Of a DNA stretch of 64,000 nt, positions 23,542 to 35,789 are shown in pieces. How positions within the stretch are numbered: position 1 is the stretch's first letter; each line of letters opens with the position of its first letter. The translations under genes and the position numbers were made by a program. The notes under the pieces are model-generated. The model ran no database searches. It was not told where the DNA came from and saw nothing but the letters and a program-made list of their open reading frames with translations. Source of the DNA: Manduca sexta (taxonomy: Eukaryota > Arthropoda > Insecta > Lepidoptera > Sphingidae); the NCBI RefSeq assembly GCF_014839805.1, contig NC_051135.1, positions 13,705,291 through 13,769,290 of the forward strand. Reading direction: 5' to 3'.

Positions 23542-26500
23542 ATGGAGCGGGACGGCGAGTGTCAATGTGACAAGACCACATGCAGTTACGATGAAGCAGT
23601 GGAGTTAACTGGTGAGGATCCTTATTATAAGTTTGATTTGTAAGAATGTGGCATATCAAGACTTTTTTATTTTTTTAACGTATGTAAATCATCAGATGAC
23701 TATCTCCCGCCTTGGGATGGGCGGGAGGGCGTGTCAGACTTCTACTGACTAAAAACCTACGGTGTTCCCATCCTTTGCCTATGTGCCTAGGTCCAAGATC
23801 CGATGGCACTGAAACCTAGGCAGGCACCGGCCCTAAAGGGCCCCGTCAATGACACTGACACTGCTCTTCGAGGCGCGCGTGGAACACTACGCGCCGTACA
23901 CACAAGCCGTTGGGGTGTTTCGGGCGACGAGCTACCCAATGCTCGTCACCCGACGGTCCGCGCCTACGGAGGCTGACGATCCTCAGCAGACATTCGACGC
24001 CCGCGTCTTGTACGTCTGCCGTGGCGGATGGGACGTTGGGCGCTTTGGCGCCGTAGCCGTCCCGCCACCTCCTTTGCGAGCATCACGTCCTCGCAGAAGG
24101 AGGTGACTGCATCCCACTCTCTTTCGCCCCGGAGCATGGCTTCTACCAGGCCCCGACGCGAGAGGTCTCCTCCACCGATGGCCGTTGTGAGAACACAGCG
24201 GTGCTCAGTCCAAGCTGGGCACACCTCCACCGTATGCTCCACCGTGTCCTCCGGCCGATCCGCACAGAACAAACACGCGGGCGTATCCTCCACCCGGATC
24301 CGATACAGGTACCTGCCGAAGCAGCCGTGACCGGTCAGTACCTGCGTCGTCCGGAATGAGAGGACGCCGTGACGTCTCGTCAGCCACACCTCGAAGAGGG
24401 GACTTACCGCCGCTATCGTGGCGTGCCCAATATCAAGACTTTCAATTGTCTTTATTTTTCTTCACATATTTTCGAAGTTGTATCGATCTAAATAATTTTC
24501 ATTTCTTGATCCTTTTCCTACTCCTTTTAGATAGAAGCGTAACATTATATTCTGTTTACCCTATCCCTAACTTTTCTTTAGATAATAGTATTATTGTTCA
24601 GTGATGTTTCTTATGTTTTTTTCATGTTCTCCATGTTCCAGGCCATGGGAAGTACAACTACCTCTTGCTGTTGGCATGTTGCGTGATCATGAACGCGGTG
24701 TCCATGGACATGTTCGGTTTCAGCGTCATCGTGACAACCTCCAGCTGCGATCTTCAGCTCAGTCTCACAGAGATAGGTGTGCTTGCCTCCACGCCTTTTG
24801 CAGGTATTGACATATGTGTATATTACTAGGTGTTTTGCGGCCCCGCTTTCTCGGAACAAAAAGTAGCCTGTTTTCTTCTTTTGTTAAAGCTTTCTCTGTA
24901 CGAAGTTTCATTAAAATTAATTCAATGGTTTAGACGCAACGAAATTGATAGGGAAAGTTGAAAATATATTTTTTCGCATTGATATGTTACTTGGCCACCT
25001 TAATTTAATTTTCATAACAGCCGTTCCGTAATGTTTTAACTTTTATATTTCAGGTGTTGTTCTTGCCTATCCTTGGGGATACTACGCAGACACCCGCGGA
25101 AGGAAGAAGGCTTTGATCCTTTCGTCATCTGTGGGATTTGTCTTCGCGGTGATGACCAGTTTGGCGACTAGCTGGCAGTTCATGTTCGTTGCCAAGTTCT
25201 TGGCTAGTAGCTTGTAAGTATTTTATTGTGGTTGATGAGACGTTCCGCTACAAAAAAGAACCGGGACCTTAGATAAGATGTCTTTTATATCGTTTATGGT
25301 GATAGGAAACAAAAAATATATGGAAACGACATATCGTAGCAGTTTGGTGGTCAGACCGAACGAATAGATAAGAAAAAAAAGCAAGGGACAGTATAAAAAC
25401 CTATGTAAGTTGTCTCAGACCTCTGGTGCGTTTTGAAGGGCATAGTAACCAATATGTATATTGTACAGTCAGGGTATAAGCACCTGACCAAATTCAAATC
25501 GCCTATACACGTTTGAGTTCTAGCCAAATTTTTTTTCTCAACAACAAAATAAAAGGGATTTACTTTCACAAAGAAAAAATGATTCAATTAAACTTGACAT
25601 GTATAGGCGATTGTTATGTTGATTTTTCAAATTTATTCTTTGAGACAAACCTCATGCTGAGGAACACAACAAAATGCTTCAGTGCATCAGTCAAGCCCGT
25701 CGAGTCGTCAAGTGATGTTCTTACATACTTATTCTTATATGGCAACTGATTTTTATACACATATATTACAACGCATTTATCCCCGAAGGGGTATGCAGAG
25801 GTGCAATCAAGGCACACGCTTTTCGCCAAGTTTGTTCCGTCCGATGATGTGATAGGGGGCAAGCCTATCGCCACATCGGGTACAAATTCCAGACTTTGAG
25901 CTTATATTGAGCAGAAAAACCCAAATATCACTTTGCCCGACCTAGGATTCGAACCCATGACCTCAGAGCGCTGCAGTACCGCGCATGCAGCACAACTACG
26001 CCATTAAGGCAGTCTGATTTTCATTTATATAGATTATGAAACATAATACTATACGGTATTTCAGTGTTGGATGGTATTATTATTGGTTATAGGCGGTCGA
26101 GACGTTTATCACCACGCGGTTGGCTACCTCGTCTCCTTACCTAGTTGCATAAAAAAACGAAATTATATAATGCCACCTCAACCCTCTGCTTAACGCGCAA
26201 AAATATTGATCCATTAACACCAGCTCTATAGCTTCTGTTATAATATGTTTTTTACCTGATACTTAGCTCTCTATCAAAATTAAGTGCAGTCTAAATTTAG
26301 CGAACCAAATCTTATCATAATTGCAATGTATTGATTTATTGTTTGTTATCAGAATCAATTTACTCGTAGGTGTGGCAATTTTGTCAGCGTGTTTGTTTTT
26401 ATTATAAGTAGCTTTTTCTCGCGGTCCCGCTCGCAATATAACATAACCTAGATCGCTTCCCAAACAGTTCTTGGTGTACAAATGAAAATCTTGTCCAAAT

Positions 26501-29500
26501 TAATCAGTTATTTAGTCAGGGCATCGGCACACCAAAAAATGACAAAACAAATTTGTGCAAAACATTGTCCACATTTTAGTATCAGCCTCTGCTAGACCAG
26601 CTGCAACCGCTCATGGTCATTTTTTATTTACTGTATAAACGGATAAAAAAGACCTAAAACTTCCCGCCCTCATATCCAACACTACAACTCCTATAGGCCA
26701 TGATAAGTGGCATGCATTTTATGACACCGAGCAGGGAGGCTATCTAAGTCCCTGGTAATACTAATTTGTTTCGAATCTTTACCCAAATGATAATTGAAAT
26801 AGAAAAGAATGAGGTCTACCACTAATGTCAAAACGTCGCAAATATTTTCAGTTCGAGTGCCGGGTTCACACTGACCGTCACGTTGCTTGGCGAATGCACC
26901 GGGCAGAAGCATAGGAGCCAGTTCTTGTTTATCTTGAACAGTGTCAACCTGGCGGCGGAGTTGGTGTACTTTGGTAAGCATTCGAGAATATAGCAGATAA
27001 GATACATCCCTCTCTAATTGAGTTGTCTAGGAAAATAGGAATAAATAATCACGATTTGATTTTATCGAAGATGTTTTAATAGAATAGTAAATTGCCTTCC
27101 TAGAAATATCGAAAAGAACTACCAAATTAATTTAAATTTACCAGCTCTTAAAATTTAATTTTACCGATGCTATAAAAATCTATTTGAACTCCCACTTTTC
27201 CCCCAGATAAGAAAAAAAGAACGAAAGAAAAAAAACAGATTAAATTGATGAACTGTAATCTCCTCTCCAGGTCTAGCCTACGTAATCTTGCCCTTGGACT
27301 TCGCCATCGCCACACCTTTGGCGTCTCTCACGCTACGATCCTGGCGTCTTCTGACTTTCATTCTGGCACTGCCCCTGGGTTTTGGAGCACTGATGATGGT
27401 GATCTTGTACGAGAGTCCTAAATTTCTGGCCAATCGGGGAGATATACCGCAGGCTTTGGAGGTGTTAAAGAAGATGTATGAACGCAATGGAGGTGTAAAG
27501 GGTTGTTATAAGGTAAGTGGCTTCCTCCCCCCTTTATACTGGCGGTGCTACCGGCAAACCGACGATAACCGTATTTTTAGAAGGAATCTTTTCGAATTGT
27601 ATAAGTCATATAAAAAAAAATATCATCGTATTTCTACAATACGTTTTCTTTACATTGGTTGTTTAATATTTTTATTATGTAGATATTGTGTTAAGTTTCA
27701 TAATGAAAATTTAACTTAAAATGTTAATTCCATGCAACTTTTAACGTAAACATGATCTTATTTTCAACCAACAGTATAGACAACTTGATAAGAAACATTT
27801 TGGTTGTTTAAGATTTTTAAAAAGGCCTAAAATTCTGCCCGCAATAATATGCCATAAATGTTTTGAACGAATGCTCAAGGTTATTTACTCGGGAGAGGCC
27901 CTTAAGTCTTTCCAGTGTTATCAATTAGGCGTGCATATTATTGGTCACGGTCAAAAGATATCACGTCTTTGAATAGTCGAAATTTTAATAGAATAACAGC
28001 TACCATTTGATACAGCTAAGTTGCCTTTATGTAAAAGGATGAAAAAAAAAACACTATGGAAATAATTGATGAAACATCAAGAAAATTTGATGAAGAAAGA
28101 ATCCTTTGTATTTGTTAAGCAACGGGTAATTGAAAAGAGTATATTTAACGTTACAAACCAGTTTTTTGTCTAAATGATGAACTGGTTACAACTAGTTTAT
28201 ACTATCTGGGTTTTTACTTACTGTCACATACCTATTACATAATATTATATATAAGCTTATGTTTTAATTCTTACATGAGCTTGTGTATCTTTGAAAGAGT
28301 AGGCAGATGTGTAATTACTATATCTACAAAACCTACCTTATATAATATATATGTTTGTATAATATAAACCTCACACGTAACTGTAATTAAAGGCAAAGTA
28401 CTGCTAAAATATAAATACTTTTTATTTTAACACTACTTTGCTGTGTTCTAACACTCATTATAATTATAAAAACAAAAAGATTGTGTCTTTTTTTCTCATA
28501 GCCAAAAACCTAAGTCTATTGTAGTTACGCCTCTGTAGCGGAAAGCGTCGACATGGCGTATTATGTTCCTGTTCTAAATGAAATAGCAAAATTCTTCTGC
28601 TGATGTATAAAGTTTATAAGTGGATTGTCGAAATCACTCAACATTATCAGTCTTAGTTATAAAATTGTTTTAGCGTTAAAAGGTGGTTAAGAATTGCTTA
28701 AATAGCTGTCAATAACATCACCAGTTTCCTAGTTTAAACCTTATTAAGAGGCAAGATGGCGGCTGACTTACAGCTGATCGAGTAAATTTGTGTTTTAACT
28801 AAGCATAGCTTTGCGAATTTTTTATAATTAAGACTGTAAGTGTCCATCTTGCTTGTTGGCCGGCCCGCGTTATAAAAAAGCAGATTAATGCCACGGATAA
28901 AATGTCCTGTGCGTGTGATTGTTTAAGTCTGACGGGTCGGTACTTTACTTACTATTGTCAAAGGACAGTGTCATTCTTGGCTTTCTATAATTTTCCACAA
29001 TATTAACTGAGTAAAACTGATAGTGGGGTACACAAAATAAACCTTAGTTTTGGTTGACTTATAATATTTTGGTTTATTATATTGCCTAACTGCGAAAGTT
29101 TAATACAAAAAATATTATTGAAAATATATCAGTGCTAATGCTGATATACAATATTTCTCTAACAATATTATTAGGCGTTATATACAAATATCGAGAAATA
29201 AAAATCAGTACTCGGTCTAAGTAAATTGCAATATTGTCCAAATGCAACATATTATTGTTTACTTCTCACGGGTCACAATTATTGTGATGATAATATGTCG
29301 ACGGTTGAAGCATAATAATTTCTTGTCATTTGACATTATATTTGGACTCCATTCCATTTACCATTAGGGTCACGTTGGCATGCTCGTATAAATGAAAAAA
29401 AAAACCAAACGAAAAATTAACAATCGATTGCTCCTAATATTTGTACCGGTACGCTGTGTAAGTATCTATCACGGAATTGTCAAGGTTCAGGCAATAATAT

Positions 29501-32500
29501 TCTTTAAACATAAAAGCATACACACTGCTGCTTGGTGATAGAAAAAGAGAGACCTGTCCCCAGTAAATTTATAGTAAGACTTCTCCATAACCTATTCCAT
29601 ATTATTTACATTCAAGGTGAGGAACATTCTGACTGGTGATGATATGGTATCCACAAAGCTGTCGTTCTGGGACTCGCTGGTGAAGCAAACACTGCCCATC
29701 TTCAGGCCTCCGCTGCTCTGGAAGACGTTGCAGCTCTTCTACTTACTAGCTCTTCTATGCAGCGCGTAAGTGGACTTTCTTGATATTTTTTATCATATAA
29801 TTTTCCTCTATCGAAATGTAGAACTGGGGTAAAGATCAAGAAAAAAATGAGATGAAAGTGATTTTCTACTTTTCTAGGAGAACCTAATTTCCCCATCTAA
29901 TGGTAAATAATCGTTTTATTGAAGTTTTAGGTATTTTGTCCATTAATTCCACATAATAGAGCTTGCCACTACCAGGAAAAATATATAACATATCTCATCT
30001 CATCTCATCAGCCTACAACTGTCCACTGCTGAACATAGGCCTCCCCTAGAGCGCGCAACGTTGCTCGGTCCTCCGCTCTCCTCATCCAGCGTCCACCGGC
30101 GATCCTACGAATGTCGTCGGACCAGCGGGTCGTCCTATGCTTATATGTTTATATAATATATAAACATACATATTTCACTTTTAGGTTAGACATGGGTTAG
30201 ATTTTACTTGACTTATATAAGCGCAACTATGTTTGCCTAAGTGATCAATAAAGCATTTTATTTATATTACTATGTATGATTGCTTTTCAGGAACAACGTG
30301 TTCATCGTGCTGTTCCCTACTATCGTTAATGAATTCTTCAGCACCCTCGACAACGGTTGGACCGACAAGACATTCTGTGAGAGGCTCTTTACTGGAAATA
30401 ATTATGAACCCACACACACCAATGTAAGTTTAATGGGGGCCAAGACTATGTCAACTTATTTTCGACAAACTTGACAGTACTATAGCGCTGTCATAATGAA
30501 AATAGACTTATATATATCCTTGCATATTATAAAATAAAGGCCCTACCGCATTTGCCTGTCTGAATGCGAATAACTCAAAATCTATCTAACGGATTTCGAG
30601 AAGTTTGGTATGGAGAGTTTGAGGCTCTGGGAAGGACATAGGCATTTTACCCCGGGAAAATATAACGCGACATTTATCTATGATTTTTTTTTAACGATTT
30701 GTTATGGAGATAGTTGGAGGTCCTGATGGTCTGCTACCGAGCCGAAGTTGGTGCCGGTCGCTAGAACTCGCATAAATAAAAAATACGTATCTAACAAAAA
30801 AAACTCTCCGTATAAAATTTTATGTAAAAGGATCTTTTTCCTTATGACGGCGCATACAACTTATACTTCAATTATTTTACACATAGGGTATACTGCACCC
30901 GATGATAAGTGGAGTAGGGTCCAGATAGTCGACTGGTCTGAAATGATTACTCCTTGTCAGTCGACGTTATTATGCCGGCCTGATTGGAATCAGATATACA
31001 CAGGCCGATCTCGGAAAGCTATACATTTAGGGGGGGTAGCTGTGGCGGGTATGATAAATTGGGTACGGTGGTCGCTATCCGAGTGGATAACTAACAAGAG
31101 CAGTCGTCTCTCATCCTTATTCTCTGATGTAGAATTATACTTATAAAAACACAAAACCCTGAATAAATATTATACTTAGGCAACAACGTTTATTAGTAAG
31201 GGTTATCGCGTAAAAATGATGACGATAAATGGAGAAATTCTGATCTTGGATAAAAATATATATATTTTTTGTAACTTATTTTTCATTACCCAAGTACAAA
31301 TAAATAAATAAACCAATGGGGCCATAATATTATTATTAATTACTTTCAAACTTAATAATTATCCAGTAATCCTACTAATCACTTTTTAAAGATTCTTTCG
31401 ATGCTTCTAAAAGCCTATGCTGAGAAGCTGTGTTGAACCAACTTAGCCGCAGATCTTGAGTTCTCATTCAAATTTGAACAAGATGTTGTTGTTGCTATAC
31501 GCCTTGCTGTTACTTTAGACATCGTTCGTATGAACTTCATAAATAATTATTATAGTTTCATGGCTCAGAAACGCTTAGAAGATAATGATTCAAATAAATA
31601 TATACTTTATAGATAAGTATATTGTTTCTTTTTCCTATTTTCAGTATGTCTGCGATGACAAAGTATCAAACAACACGATCTACAGCGGGATGGCTTACGG
31701 CCTCTTCTTTTGGGTCCTCACACTCGTGATCTCCACATTTGCCAGGCGAAGGAAGCTGGTCCTCATGGGCACTCTCGCCCTCGCCGGCATCAGTTGCTGC
31801 CTTGTCAACCTGAAGGAGCCTATCTCCAACCTCGTGTTCTTCATTCTACTCCAGAGTACTTGTGTTGGGATCGGCAGCATTTTTTCCTATTTTGTGGACA
31901 TGTACCCTACTTCTTATAGGTAACGTGCAGTATTCATAGATAGATACATATATAACATTAAAATAAATTCGCGAAAACATAAGAAATCATTACATATATA
32001 GCATCACACCTTTTCATATTTTTGGGGGTAGGCAGAGGTGTTACTGCACAGATATTAATTCTGTAGATGGTGATAGGTGCCATGAAATAAGTCAATTCAA
32101 TGCCACTTAAATAGGCACAATTTCATATTGATTATGTAGAAACACCAGAAGCTGTAGTACTTGTTATTAATATTACACACCTAACTAGACACAAAATGTG
32201 CGGGCTAGCTACATATCAAATAGCGATAACTTGCACCCCTCTAACACCCGCACTTGTAAACCATAAGTAAAAATATTTTTTTAATAATTCTGTGGCAATT
32301 ATATACTAAGGTCAGAGACCTTATTCCGACTTCGGGGGCATATCCGTTTTATTGCAATTACGGGCGTTCTAATCGAAGGACAGCTTTGATAGCCGTAGAG
32401 GTAAATAAGGGATTTTTTGACTCTTTTTCTGTAATTTCAAAAAGACGGATTTGCCCCTATAAACTGCCTCCTGTTCTTACATTGTCAACTCGGCAAGAAA

Positions 32501-33338
32501 AAACTAAATACAAAACCCATAGTGAATATTGACTTTCAAAATTGATAATAGGTTAGATTCGATTTAGTACAACGTCATGTGATGTTTTATCCTGTATTTA
32601 AATGGAAAAATCTAACTTAAACCTGTTCATCTAGATTTTCTCCCTCATCTCTATTTAGGGGGCTGGCGACAGGCCTAGCGCTGATGTTCGCCAGGCAGGT
32701 CTCGTTCGTCGGCGTCAACATCATCACGGCAGTCATTACGCACAACTGCAGCCTGACCTTCTACAGTTGGGCGGTTTTCATATTCAGTAAGTTCAAGTAT
32801 TATACATTTATAATATAGTATGTATTAGGAATAATAGATAGTATAAATGTACATATAATGAACATACATAAAATATGTTATAGCATAAAAATTGGTTGAG
32901 AAATTAAGTAATTCATTCGAAAGTTGTCGCGTAGTGGGGATGTCGCGCTATCCCTTTCTTTTGCGGGCATCAATTATGGATGACGTTATGTGCCTGTATT
33001 CTATTTTCTGTCTTTTTATATTTACTCCTCTGCAGATTTTTTAAGACTCTGTCCTATCCGGTTCGGTGGAGTAATTTACTACGAATGCAGTCAGTTTTGA
33101 AATAAGTTGAAGAAAAAAAATACATTTTTATTCGAATGACATTTTGACATTTATTCGAGAACCTTTTAAATTTTGGGGAAAATAATGAAGAGCATAAATT
33201 TTAAAGGCATTAATGTATGTTTTGAGTACAGACGTACATTTTCCAATGATTTATATTTTGAAATCGTTTGTTTTTTTTGTTGCAGGTGGTATTTTCGTTG
33301 GTTGGTTCCTACCGGCAGACACGAGAGCACCGAAATAG
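23542..33338 (+). CDS. SV2-like major facilitator transporter, gene 1 (10 exons, 497 aa)
   Basis: Predicted 12-helix membrane transporter of the SV2/organic-cation-like MFS branch; the substrate is unknown. Exons: 23542-23611, 24642-24803, 25054-25213, 26852-26973, 27271-27512, 29617-29765, 30291-30423, 31645-31919, 32659-32786, 33286-33338 (TAG). All introns are GT/AG, and the phases join to an open frame of 1494 nt. The start ATG (context gacaATGG) opens an exon ending EAVELTG, which joins HGKYN as in the paralogues. Seen in the protein: MFS motif A GYYADTRGRKK at residues 86-96 between TM2 and TM3, GECT at 144-147 after TM4, SWRLL at 195-199, and ESPKFL at 219-224 after TM6. The TM7-TM8 loop has Cys331, Cys349 and an N-glycosylation sequon at Asn355. 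It is the most divergent of the three genes: TM1 lacks the LVP motif, exon 8 is undivided, and the C-terminal tail is short. Four odd Cys-rich residues lie at the N-terminus. Exons are well supported by paralogue alignment; exon 1 is slightly less certain. Confidence 0.9.
23653..23665. repeat. target-site duplication, left copy (R1 insertion)
   Basis: The 13-bp sequence atatcaagacttt occurs here and again at 24430-24442, exactly bracketing the R1-type LINE fragment. Confidence 0.8.
23666..24429 (-). mobile_element. 5'-truncated R1-type non-LTR retrotransposon (LINE) insertion
   Basis: A GC-rich block inside AT-rich intron 1 of gene 1. On the minus strand it encodes the C-terminal part of an R1-like reverse transcriptase: a frame over about 23964-24429 has the TGHGCFGRYLYRI stretch followed by a C-x2-C-x(9)-H-x4-C knuckle (ACLFCADRPEDTVEHTVEVC), typical of the end of R1/RT1 ORF2. 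It is inserted opposite to the gene. A T-rich run at its low-coordinate end is the complement of a 3' A-rich tail. The flanking 13-bp direct repeats at 23653-23665 and 24430-24442 are a target-site duplication. The element cannot move by itself. Confidence 0.85.
24430..24442. repeat. target-site duplication, right copy (R1 insertion)
   Basis: Second copy of atatcaagacttt, immediately after the R1-type fragment. An identical copy is at 23653-23665. Confidence 0.8.
25765..26015 (-). repeat. tRNA-headed SINE, family C, near full-length (gene 1 intron 3)
   Basis: Minus-strand tRNA-like head begins ctgccttaatggcgtagttg, with B box gggttcgaatcctagg and the complete body to the ggggataaatgcgttg tail. 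It lies in the intron between 25213 and 26852. Confidence 0.8.
26055..26130 (-). repeat. repeat family A fragment (gene 1 intron 3)
   Basis: Diverged block gtgttggatggtattattat followed by ggcggtcgagacg, matching the 3' half of family A. Confidence 0.4.
26655..26755 (-). repeat. repeat family H copy (gene 1 intron 3)
   Basis: Inverse of the block order at 3176-3290: cccgccctcatatcc, actacaactcct and ggcatgcattttatgacacc. Confidence 0.55.
27513..29616. other. gene 1 intron 5, largely unique AT-rich DNA
   Basis: The longest intron of gene 1 (2.1 kb). Only a short D-like remnant (29335-29390, gactccattccatttacc) was recognised. Confidence 0.5.
29996..30137 (-). mobile_element. RTE-like LINE 3' end with ATCTC-type tail (gene 1 intron 6)
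   Basis: Minus-strand frame TTRWSDDIRRIAGGRWMRRA, then EDRATLRALGEAYVQQWT and a stop at 30008-30010. A (CTCAT)n run at the low end is the tail. The frame is intact, so this is a fairly recent copy. Confidence 0.75.
30520..30690 (+). mobile_element. Helitron-like fragment (family E, gene 1 intron 7)
   Basis: cattataaaataaaggcccta start, aacggatttcgagaagtttg core and the accccgggaaaatataacgc block. The terminal hairpin is missing. Confidence 0.5.
30885..31100 (+). repeat. repeat family D copy (gene 1 intron 7)
   Basis: gcacccgatgataagtggag, tgattactcc, gccggcctgattgg and ggtggtcgctatccgagtgg in family order. The 132-codon frame across it is an artefact. Confidence 0.7.
32315..32470. mobile_element. 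MITE family G copy (gene 1 intron 8)
   Basis: Left end accttattccgacttcgggg and right end aaaagacggatttgcccct are imperfect inverted repeats. The internal block acgggcgttctaatcgaagg is shared with 21589-21700. Confidence 0.6.
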
Positions 33339-33399
33339 CACTTTGGGAATTTATTATTAGTTTTAGTTGTTATTCTATATTATCGTGTTGTATGAAGAA

Positions 33400-33405
33400 A
33401 TTAAA
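33400..33405 (+). promoter_or_regulatory. candidate polyadenylation signal ATTAAA for gene 1
   Basis: The variant signal ATTAAA lies about 60 bp after the stop codon of gene 1 and just before an A-rich run. The position fits a short 3' UTR. Transcript data would be needed to confirm it. Confidence 0.4.
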
Positions 33406-33844
33406 TTATGAGATGAAAAAAAAAATGATTTTATTTTGAGAATACGCACTCCCCCAATACATAAGACCTAAAATAGACGAGGACATGTGGGTATGATACA
33501 TTTCTGCCTATCCATGATTAGGGAAAAAGGCGTGACCGTTAGTAATGACTCCATTTTCCGCTACTTGGCCCGTAAAAAAGTGGAATCATTGTGAGACTTG
33601 AATACTAGAAAATAAATGATTTTTTTATCCTTTATGGCTAAGGCCAATTAAGCTGGTGGCGAATAGGCGATAATCACAGCATAGAAAAAATGAGTACCTA
33701 GGTCCTAGCTGTATGTAGGACAGATTGCCATAATTTTGGCGACCATGATTGGAACGTCTAGTGTTTATTAGGTATATTTGAACTGTAACTATTTTTCTTA
33801 CTATCATGATATGAGTCCGCATGGGTTGATACCATTGCAATGTT

Positions 33845-34075
33845 TATTTCTGCCGCCAAGAAGCAGTGTGAAGTCACTGTTGTGTTCCGGTTTGAAGGAC
33901 ATTGTAGCCAGTGTAACTACTAGACATTATAAGACTTAACATCTCATGTCTCAGGATGGCCAGCGCACTGGAATACCAAACGATACTGCGTAATTCAAGG
34001 TGTTGGATGGTGTTCCTACTATTTATGGGCGGACGTATCGCTAATCATTAACGAACGGCTAGGAAATAATCAATC
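33845..34075 (-). repeat. repeat family A copy, partial
   Basis: ctgccgccaagaagcagtgt, tgttccggtttgaaggacat, acatctcatgtctcaggatg and aaggtgttggatggtgttcc in family order. It ends without the usual caaagcaataaaaa tail. Confidence 0.75.
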
Positions 34076-34724
34076 AATTAAATCAAACATAAGAAGTTAA
34101 AGGATACGAGTTGGAAACATAATTACATTGTTTTAGATTTAAAAATTTCTTATTATGGTCTATATTGGTTATGTCAACTCCATCACATGACAAACCTAAT
34201 AACATTGTCAACGCTGACATGCATTTACGTTAGATGACGAATTCGAACGTCAACAAGCAACAGAAGATAATTAATATCAGTTTGACATTTAAATCTCTTT
34301 GTTTCATGATTATTTATAGCAAGGTAAACACTAGACGTAGGTTGTGATATCTAATTTGATGTATATTTTGGCTTGCGTATTTAATTAATAATTAAAGAAA
34401 TATCTGCATCACTCAATGATAATGTCGCTTTATTTGCATAAAAATAATAGTAACTCGTTGCCGCTATTTTGCGCGTCTGATGTAAGTTAATAGCTTTTGC
34501 GTGACGTCTTGAAAGCGGCAAATATTTCACCGGTATTATATGAAACCCACATTACTGCCGTACGCTCACTGACGGGAATTGTATGGAACTGCATTAGTTA
34601 CGACTAACGCGAGTAGAAACTCGACATGTTTATTAGAACTACAATATATTATTATGAAAATTATAAACTAATTTAAAATACAGTTGATGTGAAAAATATT
34701 GTGATTATATTGCGACAATTTTTT

Positions 34725-34985
34725 TTACACGGGCATGGTAAGGCGGCTCCACTTCGCCTGATAGTAAGTGGAGTGGGGTTCAATAGAATGTCGACTGACG
34801 AGAGATGATCACCCCTCAACAGTCGACACAATCATGCCGTACTGTGGGAACCGGATATACACAGGTTAATCTCGGAACGCGACACATTTCCGTGAATTAT
34901 TATTGCAGGCTTTAACACCTTGTGTACGGTGGTTGCTATCCGGGCGGATATAAAATATATCCTACCATCAAATGACCCGATATAC
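34725..34985 (+). repeat. repeat family D copy, full-length
   Basis: All family blocks are present, from acgggcatggtaaggcggct to atatatcctaccatc, including the internal gtcgactg...cagtcgac dyad. Confidence 0.8.
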
Positions 34986-35461
34986 TAGGCCGGCATATTG
35001 TACGTTTACCTTAAGTTTTAAATGTTAGTTGCACATACTATACTATAATTGTTATGCGACTAATAAACAATTGTTCAGCCTATTTATGGCATAATTGACT
35101 TTAGACTTTCAAACCAATAGTATAATTGATATTGTGAGATGAGGACGGCTAATAAGGCGCTTGCGTAGTAACTCAGGATTATGGGGAAATATCCTGCATT
35201 AATAGTTCCTGGGCAGACCTACCTTCGCCAAGATTCATGTTTATGTAAATATTATGATACTATGTGCTACTTAGATTAGCATCAAGCTTTTTTCACTTTT
35301 CGGAGTAGTGGTATTACAACTTACACATACAAAAATAAAATGCTTTAGTAATCACGTAGGCGAACGTAGTTGCGCTTGTGATAAATCAAGGTACATGAGA
35401 ATATTTATTGTTACTCAAATTTAGTTACTTATAGGTAACTACAGACATTTTGTATAGGACA

Positions 35462-35785
35462 TAAAAAACTTTTTTTTTATTGCTTTGAATGACGAGACGA
35501 GCTTTCCGTTCGCCGAATGGTAAGCGATACGACCGCCTATAAATAGTAGAAATACGATCCAACACCTTGAATTACAAAGTAATGTTTGGTATTCCATTGC
35601 ACTCGTCATCACGAGAAATGAAATATTAAGTCTTCTTATGTCCAGTAGTTACACTGACTACAATGTTCTTCAAACCGGAACACAACAGAGACTCCCACTG
35701 CTGCTTAGCGGCAAATATAGATATTGCGGTAGTTCTTACTCAGGCGGACTCTCAAATATGAGAGACCTACCATCAATATTTGACA
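35462..35785 (+). repeat. repeat family A copy, full-length
   Basis: Starts ttttttattgctttgaatga, then cgagacgagctttccgttcg, and runs to the atgagagacctaccatc end. In the other orientation the family ends caaagcaataaaaa, so the true 5' end is probably the high-coordinate side. Confidence 0.8.
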
Positions 35786-35789
35786 GTTA

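Noticed and set aside
24028..24330. Plus-strand 100-codon GC-rich frame
   Set aside because: It is antisense to the R1-type LINE ORF, whose minus-strand frame contains the recognisable motifs.
30748..31146. 132-codon open frame in a gene 1 intron
   Set aside because: Most of it is a family D repeat copy. It is not spliced into gene 1 and shows no domain.
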